NCBI RefSeq assembly: GCF_022568795.1
Contig: NZ_JAKZHU010000001.1
Location: 868,001-932,000 of the forward strand
Origin: Arsenicicoccus dermatophilus
GTDB taxonomy: Bacteria > Actinomycetota > Actinomycetes > Actinomycetales > Dermatophilaceae
Direction of reading: 5' to 3'
Length of the DNA stretch: 64,000 bases
Below the pieces are notes generated by a model. That model worked only from the letters and a program-made list of their open reading frames with translations, made no database searches and was not told the origin of the DNA. A program made the translations under genes and the position numbers. Positions 11,199-18,305 of this stretch are shown one piece after another (positions within the stretch are counted from its first letter, which is position 1; every line of letters begins with the position of its first letter).

Positions 11199-12326
11199 AT
11201 GGCCCCCGACACCGCCTCCGCGAGCCCCGCCGCGACGTCCTCGTTCTACTGCGTGATCCCGGCCGGTGGAGCCGGCACCCGCCTGTGGCCCCTGTCCAGG
11301 TCCGGGCGACCCAAGTTCCTGCACGACCTGACCGGCGGCGGCCGGTCGATGCTGCAGGCGACGTACGACCGGCTGGCTCCCCTGTGCGACGGTCGGGTGC
11401 TCGTGGTCACCGGGGCCAAGCACGAGGCGGCGGTCCACGCCCAGCTGCCCGAGGTGGCGGCGGGCGACGTCCTCGTCGAGCCCGGCCCGCGCGACTCCAT
11501 GGCCGCGATCGGGCTGGCCGCGGCGGTGCTGGAGCTGCGCGACCCCGAGGCCGTCATCGGCTCCTTCGCCGCGGACCACGTCATCACCGAGGTCGACGCC
11601 TTCCACCGGTGCGTGCGCGAGGCCGTCGCCGTGGCGCAGCACGACTACCTGGTGACCATCGGCATCGAGCCGACCTTCCCCGCCACGGGCTTCGGGTACG
11701 TCTGCGCCGGCGAACCCCTGCAGGTGACCGGGGCGCCGCGGTCCCAGGTGGTGAGCGAGTTCGTCGAGAAGCCCGACGCGGGGACGGCTGCGGCCTACCT
11801 CTCGCTGGGCACCTACCGCTGGAACGCCGGGATGTTCGTCGTCAAGGCCCGGGTGCTGCTCGACGTCCTGGCGGAGTACCACCCCGAGCTCGCTGCCGGC
11901 CTGCGCGCCATCGCCGCCAACCCCTGGTCCCTCAACCAGACCTGGAAGGACCTGGAGAAGATCGCGATCGACCACGCCGTCGCCGAGCCGGCCGCCGCGG
12001 CCGGGCGCGTGGCCGTGATCCCCGGGGACTTCGGGTGGGACGACGTGGGTGACTTCGACTCGCTGGCCGGGCTGCTCCCGGCGGCCGGGGAGACCCCCGA
12101 CCGGCAGAACGTCGCCGTGCTGGGGTCCGCGGAGCAGGTGCACATCCGCAACGCCTCGGGCGTGGTCGTCAACCGCTCCGGGCGGCAGGTCGTGCTGCTC
12201 GGGCTCGAGGACGTGGTGGTGGTGGACACCCCCGACGTCCTCATGGTCACGACCCGCACCCAGGCGCAGGACGTGAAGTCGATCGTGGAGCTGGTGAAGG
12301 AGCGAGGCTATCCCGAGCTGACCTGA
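11199..12326 (+). CDS. manC: Mannose-1-phosphate guanylyltransferase
   Basis: Makes GDP-mannose from mannose 1-phosphate and GTP. The 375-residue protein has the pyrophosphorylase signature GGAGTRLWPLSRSGRPKFL near residue 18 and the family segments FAADHVI and TFPATGFGYV, then a C-terminal left-handed beta-helix region. It is the short, single-function form, without the isomerase domain fused in some proteobacterial ManC proteins. Start: ATG at 11199, supported by the TACGGT box 6 nt upstream. The divergent glycosyltransferase probably uses the product. Confidence 0.9.
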   Translation: MAPDTASASPAATSSFYCVIPAGGAGTRLWPLSRSGRPKFLHDLTGGGRSMLQATYDRLAPLCDGRVLVVTGAKHEAAVHAQLPEVAAGDVLVEPGPRDSMAAIGLAAAVLELRDPEAVIGSFAADHVITEVDAFHRCVREAVAVAQHDYLVTIGIEPTFPATGFGYVCAGEPLQVTGAPRSQVVSEFVEKPDAGTAAAYLSLGTYRWNAGMFVVKARVLLDVLAEYHPELAAGLRAIAANPWSLNQTWKDLEKIAIDHAVAEPAAAAGRVAVIPGDFGWDDVGDFDSLAGLLPAAGETPDRQNVAVLGSAEQVHIRNASGVVVNRSGRQVVLLGLEDVVVVDTPDVLMVTTRTQAQDVKSIVELVKERGYPELT

Positions 12327-12340
12327 CGGGGGACGCGGGC

Positions 12341-12368
12341 GCCCCGCCGGGCAACCGCTCGGCGGGGC
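12341..12368 (+). terminator. Terminator-like hairpin after manC
   Basis: Inverted repeat GCCCCGCCG / CGGCGGGGC with a 10-nt loop, 14 bp after the manC stop. Confidence 0.5.
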
Positions 12369-12444
12369 GGCGCGTCGCCCGGCGCGTCGCCGTACGGCAG
12401 GGCCGATAGCCGGGGGTGGTCGTGACCCCGGGCGGTGCCGACGA

Positions 12445-12450
12445 TAGGGT
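12445..12450 (+). promoter_or_regulatory. -10 box for the mutase gene (leaderless type)
   Basis: TAGGGT ends 7 nt before the ATG at 12458, with no ribosome-binding site between. No cobalamin-riboswitch-like structure is evident in the 131-bp gap after manC. Confidence 0.5.
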
Positions 12451-12457
12451 TTGGACC

Positions 12458-14062
12458 ATGGCTGACAGCACCGACAAGCCCACCGCCCGCACCGAGTCCG
12501 ACCTGCCCCTGGAGGCGGTCTACGACGCGTCGTCGCTCGAGGGTTTCGACCCCGAGGAGAAGCTCGGCACGCCTGGGTCCTATCCCTTCACCCGTGGGGT
12601 CTACCCCACGATGTACACCGGTCGCCCCTGGACCATGCGGCAGTACGCCGGCTTCGGCACCGCCAAGGAGTCCAACGAGCGTTACCACGAGCTGGTCAAG
12701 GCCGGCACCGGTGGCCTGTCGGTCGCCTTCGACCTGCCGACCCAGATGGGTTACGACTCGGACGCCCCGCTCGCCAGCGGCGAGGTCGGCAAGGTCGGTG
12801 TGGCCGTCGACTCCCTCGACGACATGCGGGTGCTGTTCAACGGCCTTCCGCTGGACAAGGTGTCGACGTCGATGACGATCAACGCCCCCGCGTCGACCCT
12901 GCTGCTGATGTACCAGCTCGTCGCCGCCGAGCAGGGCGTCGCCGCCAACCAGCTCACCGGCACCATCCAGAACGACGTGCTCAAGGAGTACATCGCCCGC
13001 GGCACGTACATCTACCCGCCGGCCCAGTCGCTGCGCCTGATCTCCGACATCTTCGGCTACTGCAACAAGGAGATCCCCCGCTGGAACACGATCTCCATCT
13101 CCGGCTACCACATGGCCGAGGCCGGGGCCACCCCCGTGCAGGAGATCGCCTTCACGCTGGCCAACGCCAAGGCCTACGTCAAGGCCGCCATGGACGCGGG
13201 CCTGGACGTCGACGCCTTCGCGCCGCGCCTGTCCTTCTTCTTCGTCGCCCGCACCACCCTGATCGAGGAGGTCGCGAAGTTCCGGGCGGCCCGTCGCATC
13301 TGGGCGCGCATCATGCGTGACGAGTTCGGCGCCAAGAACCCGAAGTCGCAGATGCTGCGCTTCCACACCCAGACCGCCGGCGTGCAGCTCACCGCCCAGC
13401 AGCCCGAGGTCAACCTCATCCGGGTGTCCCTGCAGGGTCTGGCCGCCGTCCTCGGTGGCACCCAGTCGCTGCACACCAACTCCTTCGACGAGGCCATCGC
13501 CCTGCCGACGCAGAAGGCCGCCCGCCTCGCGCTGCGCACCCAGCAGGTCATCGCCTTCGAGACCGACGTGTGCAAGACGGTCGACCCCTTCGCCGGGTCG
13601 TACGTCGTGGAGTCGCTGACCAACGAGATCGAGGAGGCCGCCTGGGAGCTCCTCAAGAAGGTCGACGAGCTCGGCGGCGCGGTCACCGCGATCGAGCAGG
13701 GCTTCCAGAAGTCCGAGATCGAGCGCTCGGCCTACGCCACCCAGCTCAAGACCGACTCGGGCGAGCGGATCGTCGTGGGGCTCAACAAGTTCCAGATCGA
13801 CCAGGAGGAGCACTACGACCCGCTGCGCGTGGACCCGCAGATCGAGGCCGACCAGTGCGAGCGCCTCGCCGAGCTGCGCAAGAACCGCGACAACGGCAAG
13901 GTCGAGGAGAAGCTCGACGCCCTGCGCAAGGCCGCCGAGGGCACCGACACCAACCTCCTGCTGCCGATGAAGGAGGCCCTGGAGGCCAACGCCACCGGTG
14001 GCGAGGTCTCCAACGCGCTGCGCGACGTCTGGGGCATGTACGTCCCGCGCGACGCCTTCTGA
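12458..14062 (+). CDS. Methylmalonyl-CoA mutase-type large subunit without the B12-binding domain
   Basis: A radical acyl-CoA mutase catalytic subunit of 534 residues. It covers the TIM-barrel half ([57 protein letters not shown]) and ends where single-chain mutases continue into the cobalamin-binding domain, so it needs a separate small subunit; none is adjacent. Two positions that separate substrate classes can be read: Tyr63 in RQYAGF and Arg181 in [10 protein letters not shown]. These match Tyr89/Arg207 of P. shermanii methylmalonyl-CoA mutase, not the Phe/Gln pair of isobutyryl-CoA mutase. I therefore favour methylmalonyl-CoA as substrate; another branched acyl-CoA remains possible. It would link propionyl-CoA carboxylation to succinyl-CoA. 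Confidence 0.85.
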   Translation: MADSTDKPTARTESDLPLEAVYDASSLEGFDPEEKLGTPGSYPFTRGVYPTMYTGRPWTMRQYAGFGTAKESNERYHELVKAGTGGLSVAFDLPTQMGYDSDAPLASGEVGKVGVAVDSLDDMRVLFNGLPLDKVSTSMTINAPASTLLLMYQLVAAEQGVAANQLTGTIQNDVLKEYIARGTYIYPPAQSLRLISDIFGYCNKEIPRWNTISISGYHMAEAGATPVQEIAFTLANAKAYVKAAMDAGLDVDAFAPRLSFFFVARTTLIEEVAKFRAARRIWARIMRDEFGAKNPKSQMLRFHTQTAGVQLTAQQPEVNLIRVSLQGLAAVLGGTQSLHTNSFDEAIALPTQKAARLALRTQQVIAFETDVCKTVDPFAGSYVVESLTNEIEEAAWELLKKVDELGGAVTAIEQGFQKSEIERSAYATQLKTDSGERIVVGLNKFQIDQEEHYDPLRVDPQIEADQCERLAELRKNRDNGKVEEKLDALRKAAEGTDTNLLLPMKEALEANATGGEVSNALRDVWGMYVPRDAF

Positions 14063-14081
14063 TCGGACCCGATTCCCCGCT

Positions 14082-14122
14082 GACGGCGGGTGGCCGACCC
14101 CCGGGGTCGACCACCCGCCGTC
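14082..14122 (+). terminator. Terminator hairpin after the mutase gene
   Basis: Outer arms GACGGCGGGTGG / CCACCCGCCGTC, with an inner GACCCC/GGGGTC stem, 20 bp after the stop codon. Confidence 0.7.
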
Positions 14123-14191
14123 CGGCTGTCCCGGCTCGGCCGGACGGGCCGCTGCGTCCGGCCTGGCCACGGTGGCCGGCGGGGCGAGCGG

Positions 14192-14197
14192 TAGCCT
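14192..14197 (+). promoter_or_regulatory. -10 box for the M20 amidohydrolase (leaderless type)
   Basis: TAGCCT lies 8 nt before the ATG at 14206; no ribosome-binding site is visible. Confidence 0.45.
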
Positions 14198-14205
14198 TGC
14201 CGGTC

Positions 14206-15459
14206 ATGGGTGCCGTGCATGACCTGACCGACGAGAGCGCGATCCAGGGCGCGACGCAGGCCGCCGTCCGCGCCGCGGTCGAGGCGGCAGCGGTGTCCCT
14301 CGACGGCGAGCTGGTCGAGCTGCGCCGGGCCATCCACCGCGAGCCCGAGCTGGGCTTCGAGGAGCTGCGCACCACCGCCAAGGTCGCCCGGCGGCTCAAG
14401 CAGGCGGGCCTGCGGATCACCCCGATGCACCCCACGGGTCTGGTCGTCGACCTGGGGGCCGCCCACCCGCGTCGTCGGATCGCGGTCCGCGCCGACATCG
14501 ACGCCCTGCCGCTCACCGAGACCACCGGCCTACCGTATGCCTCCACGACGCCGGGCGCCTGCCACGCCTGCGGGCACGACGTGCACACGACCTGCCTCGT
14601 CGGGCTCGCCCTGGCGCTCGCGCCCCACCACGAGCGGCTGCGGTCGCAGCGGCTGGCCGTGCGGCTGCTCTTCCAGCCCGCCGAGGAGGTCATGCCCGGC
14701 GGTGCCCACCGGATGGTGGCGGCCGGTCACCTGCGGGACGTGGACCAGGTCTTCGCCCTGCACTGCGATCCCACCCTGGACGTGGGGCAGGTGGGCATCC
14801 GCACCGGTGCCGTCACCGCGGCCACCGACATCCTGACCGTGCGCCTGACCGGTCGCGGCGGCCACACCTCCCGCCCGCACCTGACCGAGGACCTGACCTT
14901 CGCCCTCGCCACCGTGGTGACCGAGCTGCCCTCGGTCCTGTCCCGCCGGGTGGATCCCCGCGCCGGCCTGGCCCTGGTGTGGGGAGCGGTCAACGCGGGC
15001 GAAGCGGCCAACGTGATCCCGGCGTCGGGGTCGGCGAGCGGGACCCTGCGGATGCTCGACGCGCAGGTGTGGGACACCATCGGGCCCCTGTGCGAGGAGG
15101 TCGTGGGGCAGCTCGTCTCGCCGTACGGCGTGGGGGTGCAGATCGAGCACACCCAGGGCGTCCCGCCGGTGGTCAACGACCCCGAGGCGGTGAGCCACCT
15201 CGTGGCGGGGGCGACGGCGATGCTGGGGGCCCAGGCGGTCGCGCCGACCCCGCAGTCGCTGGGTGGCGAGGACTTCTCCTGGATGCTGCGGGACGTGCCC
15301 GGCGCCCTGGTCCGGCTCGGCACCCGGACCCCCGGAGGGCCGACGTACGACCTGCACCGCCCCGACCTCGTGGTCGACGAGCGCGCCATCGGGGTCGGCG
15401 TCCGGCTGCTCGCCGGCACCGTCCTGTCCGCACTCCAGGGCGCTGACGTGCCCTCATAA
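14206..15459 (+). CDS. M20-family amidohydrolase (AmiA/AmiB-like)
   Basis: A zinc or manganese peptidase/amidohydrolase that cleaves N-acyl amino acids or similar amides; the true substrate is unknown. The 417-residue protein has the metal-site motif CHACGHDVHTTCLVG near residue 122, the catalytic FQPAEEVMPGGAHRM, a dimerisation lid with the conserved GRGGHTSRPH, and the late LGGEDFSWML. M. tuberculosis keeps two such genes (amiA1, amiB1) next to deoD and pmmB, which matches the neighbourhood here (from memory). Start: ATG at 14206, supported by the TAGCCT box. Confidence 0.83.
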   Translation: MGAVHDLTDESAIQGATQAAVRAAVEAAAVSLDGELVELRRAIHREPELGFEELRTTAKVARRLKQAGLRITPMHPTGLVVDLGAAHPRRRIAVRADIDALPLTETTGLPYASTTPGACHACGHDVHTTCLVGLALALAPHHERLRSQRLAVRLLFQPAEEVMPGGAHRMVAAGHLRDVDQVFALHCDPTLDVGQVGIRTGAVTAATDILTVRLTGRGGHTSRPHLTEDLTFALATVVTELPSVLSRRVDPRAGLALVWGAVNAGEAANVIPASGSASGTLRMLDAQVWDTIGPLCEEVVGQLVSPYGVGVQIEHTQGVPPVVNDPEAVSHLVAGATAMLGAQAVAPTPQSLGGEDFSWMLRDVPGALVRLGTRTPGGPTYDLHRPDLVVDERAIGVGVRLLAGTVLSALQGADVPS

Positions 15460-15504
15460 CGGTTCGTCGTCGGTTGTGCTCAGAAGGGTCACGCACCGCA
15501 GTCA

Positions 15505-15527
15505 AGACCTACCGGCAGGTCTAGTGT
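15505..15527 (+). promoter_or_regulatory. Promoter with inverted repeat (possible operator) upstream of the nucleoside-binding protein
   Basis: The palindrome AGACCTACCGGCAGGTCT (15505-15522) abuts and overlaps the first base of a -10-like TAGTGT (15522-15527). The start codon is 33 bp further on, behind a GAGGAG ribosome-binding site. A repressor bound here would block RNA polymerase. No regulator gene is adjacent. Confidence 0.4.
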
Positions 15528-15559
15528 TGGCGCCGTCCCGTCCTATCCGAGGAGTCCCC

Positions 15560-16627
15560 TTGATTCGCACCGTCAAGGTCGCGTCCGCCGTGGCGGTCGC
15601 GTCTGTCGCCCTCGCTGCCTGCGGCAGCCCCTCCGACACCAGCAGCACCACGTCCACCGGAGCCGCCGTCAACGGCTCCTCCTCGGCCCCCAGCAACGGT
15701 GGTTCGCCCAAGATCGGCATGGCCTACGACGTGGGCGGCCGTGGAGACCAGTCCTTCAACGACTCCGCCGCCCTGGGGCTGGACAAGGCCAAGGCCGACC
15801 TGGGCGCCCAGACCAAGGAGTCCACGGCCACCGCCGGGGAGCCCGAGTCCGCCCGTGAGGAGCGCCTCCAGCAGCTCATCGAGGCCGGCTACACCAACAT
15901 CGTCGCGGTCGGCTACGCGTATGCCCCGGCCGTCAAGAAGGTCGCTGCCGAGAACCCCGAGGCGAAGTTCGCGCTCGTGGACTCCACCGATGCCAAGGGC
16001 CCCAACATCCAGAACATCGTGTTCTCCGAGCAGGAGGGCTCCTACCTCGCCGGCGTGGTCGCGGCCAAGCTGTCCAAGACCGGCAACATCGGCTTCGTGG
16101 GCGGCGTCCAGACCGACCTGATCAAGAAGTTCGAGGCGGGGTACCTCGCCGGCGCCAAGGCCACCAACCCGGCCATCAAGTCGCAGGTGAAGTACCTCTC
16201 CCAGCCGCCGGACTTCAAGGGCTTCGCCGACCCGGCCGCCGGCAAGACCGCCGCCGAGGGCATGCTCTCCGCCGGCGCCGACGTGATCTACCACGCCTCG
16301 GGCGGCTCCGGCTCCGGCGTCTTCACCGCCGTCCGGGCCAAGAACGCCATGGCCATCGGCGTCGACTCCGACCAGGCCAAGACTGCGCAGCCCGACGTCC
16401 GCAACAGCATCGTCACGTCGGTCGTCAAGCGCGTCGACGTGGGCGTCCTCGAGTTCGCCAAGCAGGTCCAGGACGGCAAGCTGCGCTCCGGCGAGGCGGT
16501 CTTCGACCTGAAGTCCAACGGTGTCGAGCTGGCCACCACCGGCGGCAAGATCGACGCGCTGAAGGCCGAGCTCGACAAGGCCAAGGCCGACATCATCTCC
16601 GGCAAGATCGTCGTCCCCAGCAAGTGA
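15560..16627 (+). CDS. BMP-family nucleoside-binding lipoprotein of an ABC transporter
   Basis: Extracytoplasmic binding lipoprotein that should deliver nucleosides to the ABC transporter encoded at 18.3-22.4 kb. Start: TTG at 15560 with GAGGAG upstream, giving 355 residues; the longer open frame runs back into the amidohydrolase. The signal peptide MIRTVKVASAVAVASVALAAC ends in a lipobox (LAAC, Cys21), followed by a Ser/Thr-rich linker. BMP/PnrA family landmarks are AYDVGGRGDQSFNDSA, GVVAAKLSK, GFVGG and IYHASGGSGSGVF. In related genomes this gene usually heads the transporter operon; here a strong terminator and an IS element separate them. Confidence 0.88.
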   Translation: MIRTVKVASAVAVASVALAACGSPSDTSSTTSTGAAVNGSSSAPSNGGSPKIGMAYDVGGRGDQSFNDSAALGLDKAKADLGAQTKESTATAGEPESAREERLQQLIEAGYTNIVAVGYAYAPAVKKVAAENPEAKFALVDSTDAKGPNIQNIVFSEQEGSYLAGVVAAKLSKTGNIGFVGGVQTDLIKKFEAGYLAGAKATNPAIKSQVKYLSQPPDFKGFADPAAGKTAAEGMLSAGADVIYHASGGSGSGVFTAVRAKNAMAIGVDSDQAKTAQPDVRNSIVTSVVKRVDVGVLEFAKQVQDGKLRSGEAVFDLKSNGVELATTGGKIDALKAELDKAKADIISGKIVVPSK

Positions 16628-16688
16628 CCGGGGCGCGGCCGCGACGGCTGAGCGCTGCCCCACCCGCGCAGCGGGCGGCATACCGGCG

Positions 16689-16732
16689 ACCGGACCTGGT
16701 CGTCCCCCTCGTGGGGGACGACCAGGTCCGGT
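16689..16732 (+). terminator. Strong terminator after the binding lipoprotein gene
   Basis: A perfect 20-bp inverted repeat (ACCGGACCTGGTCGTCCCCC and its complement) with a 4-nt loop, 61 bp after the stop codon. It lies before the IS element, so it separated the two transcripts whether or not the IS is there. Confidence 0.85.
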
Positions 16733-16741
16733 CTGCGGGGG

Positions 16742-16751
16742 GTGTCCCTAT
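16742..16751. repeat. Direct repeat flanking the IS110 element, left copy
   Basis: GTGTCCCTAT, identical to 18071-18080. It may be the target core shared by both junctions rather than a classical target-site duplication. Confidence 0.6.
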
Positions 16752-16759
16752 GTTCTTCG

Positions 16760-17974
16760 TCAAGCGGTGAGGGGCGTGGGTGCGGGCGCTGGGGCGCGGT
16801 AGGTCTCGTGGTTGCGGAGCATGGCGTGCAGGACGTCGCAGCGTCGTCGGGCGAGGCAGATGAGTGCGGCGTTGTGCTTCTTGCCTTGGGCGCGTTTGCG
16901 GTCGTAGTAGGCGCGGCTGACGGGGTCGAAGCGCAGGGCCGCAAACGCGGATAGGAACAAGGCTCTCTTGAGGTGCTTGTTGCCTGACCTGGAGGGGTGC
17001 TCCCTGCGGATGCTGGTGCCGGAGCGTCGCGTGACGGGGGCCAGGCCGGCGTACGCGGCGAGGTGTCCGGCGGTGGGGAAGGCCGAGCTGTCACCGACGT
17101 CGAGCAGGATCCGGGCTGCTGTCCTGACTCCGACGCCGGGCATCGAGGTCAGGACCTCGGCAAGAGGGTGGGCATCGAGGACTTTCTCGACCTGGGTGGC
17201 CAGATCGGCTCGTTGGGCCAGGGTTGTGCGCAGCGTCGCGGCCAGGTGTGGCAGGACCTGCTCACCGGCGGTGGTGCCGGCCACGACCACGGTCTGCTCG
17301 GACAGGGCCGCCATGATCGCGTCGGTGAGCTCGCCCGCGCCACGGGGGTTGGCCTTGGTGATGACGCGTGCCAGGCGTGCGCGCCCGGCGCGGGTGATGC
17401 CTTGCGGGCCGCCGAGGTGTTCCAGGACGGCCAGGCCGGCCTTGGTGGCGATCTTGGGTCCGAGGACTCGTTCGAGGGCGGGGTGGAACTGGGTGAGCAG
17501 GCCACGGATCCGGTTGCTGAGGCGGGTGGCTTCGGCGGCGAGGTCGTCGTCGAAGCCGACCAGGACCTTCAGCTCGGCCAGGGCCTCTTCGCCGACGTCC
17601 ACGCGGCGCAGGGTGTGGGGCATGGTGCGGGCAGCGTCGGCGATGATGAACGCATCGCGGGCGTCGGTCTTGGCGTTGCCCGGGTGCAGGTCGGCGATGC
17701 GGCGCATCGCCAGCCCAGGCAGGTACGCGACCGCGATCCCCATCGAGCGGGCCACTGCGATCGGCAGGGCGCCGATGGTGTTGGGCTGGTCAACGATCAC
17801 CAGGACCCGACCCCGGGCGGTCAAGGTCGTGAAGAGTTCTTCCAGCCGTGCCTGGTCCTGGGGTAGGGCCTTGTCGAAGACCTTGTTGCCCGCGCAGTCC
17901 AGGGCGCAGGCGTGGTGGTCTTGCTTGCCAACGTCCAGCCCGCACCAGATGTCGTAGCCGATGTCCTCGCTCAT
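16760..17974 (-). CDS. IS110-family transposase (DEDD / transposase_20)
   Basis: Recombinase that moves the element. The N-terminal DEDD domain starts at IWCGLDVGKQDHHACALD, with a later acidic segment NAKTDARDAFIIADAAR. The C-terminal transposase_20 half has LTSMPGVGVRTAARILLDVG, YAGLAPVTRRSGTSIRREH (its serine motif region) and RSGNKHLKRALFLSAFAAL. About 404 residues from ATG 17974; ATG 17986 is an alternative. The length is normal and there is no frameshift, so it looks intact. Roughly 100 nt of non-coding sequence precede the gene inside the element, the side where IS110-group elements encode their bridge RNA. Confidence 0.9.
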   Translation of the reverse strand: MSEDIGYDIWCGLDVGKQDHHACALDCAGNKVFDKALPQDQARLEELFTTLTARGRVLVIVDQPNTIGALPIAVARSMGIAVAYLPGLAMRRIADLHPGNAKTDARDAFIIADAARTMPHTLRRVDVGEEALAELKVLVGFDDDLAAEATRLSNRIRGLLTQFHPALERVLGPKIATKAGLAVLEHLGGPQGITRAGRARLARVITKANPRGAGELTDAIMAALSEQTVVVAGTTAGEQVLPHLAATLRTTLAQRADLATQVEKVLDAHPLAEVLTSMPGVGVRTAARILLDVGDSSAFPTAGHLAAYAGLAPVTRRSGTSIRREHPSRSGNKHLKRALFLSAFAALRFDPVSRAYYDRKRAQGKKHNAALICLARRRCDVLHAMLRNHETYRAPAPAPTPLTA

Positions 17975-18070
17975 GACGGTGACCATCCTTGCATCGCAGG
18001 ACCGGTCGCCAGGCTGTGGTGAAGCGTCAGCTGCCGGCACCCACGTTACGAAGAGACCTCATCTTGGGCC

Positions 18071-18080
18071 GTGTCCCTAT
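18071..18080. repeat. Direct repeat flanking the IS110 element, right copy
   Basis: GTGTCCCTAT, the partner of 16742-16751. Confidence 0.6.
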
Positions 18081-18247
18081 CAGCGGTCAGACCGACGCCA
18101 CCAGGCCCGGTGACAACACCCCCCCCGGATCATGGAAGAGACAGGGGTGGTAAGTCATGCCGGGCCCGGCGACCGTGACCCCGCACCGCGGGGCCACCAG
18201 CAAGGTACCGTGGGTGCGGCGGCCCGTACGCCCTGCCGGACGGCCGG

Positions 18248-18297
18248 TAGGCTGGCCCGGAAGGACCGCCGTGCCCAGGCGCCGGCCGAGCAAGGAG
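18248..18297 (+). promoter_or_regulatory. Candidate promoter and Shine-Dalgarno of the nucleoside ABC operon
   Basis: TAGGCT (18248-18253) resembles the -10 boxes elsewhere in the window. A perfect AAGGAG (18292-18297) follows, 8 nt before the in-frame ATC codon at 18306. Together they predict a leader of about 45 nt starting near 18260, which would exclude the GTG at 18210 as start. Confidence 0.4.
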
Positions 18298-18305
18298 CGT
18301 GGACC

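Larger units (their letters stand above)
16742..18080 (-). mobile_element. IS110-family insertion sequence
   Basis: An element of about 1.33 kb between the binding lipoprotein and ABC ATPase genes. It is bounded by 10-bp direct repeats GTGTCCCTAT (16742-16751 and 18071-18080). Short imperfect inverted ends lie just inside: TCTTCGT at 16754-16760 and ACGAAGA at 18048-18054. One transposase gene fills it. Its base composition is less GC-rich at third positions than the neighbours, with more GTT and TTG codons, as expected for a mobile gene. IS110 elements usually lack long terminal inverted repeats, so the exact ends are uncertain by some bases. Confidence 0.8.

Noticed and set aside
12327-12457. 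Possible cobalamin riboswitch before the mutase gene
   Set aside because: The gap is short, contains a terminator-like hairpin and a -10 box at the start codon, and shows no B12-box-like element.
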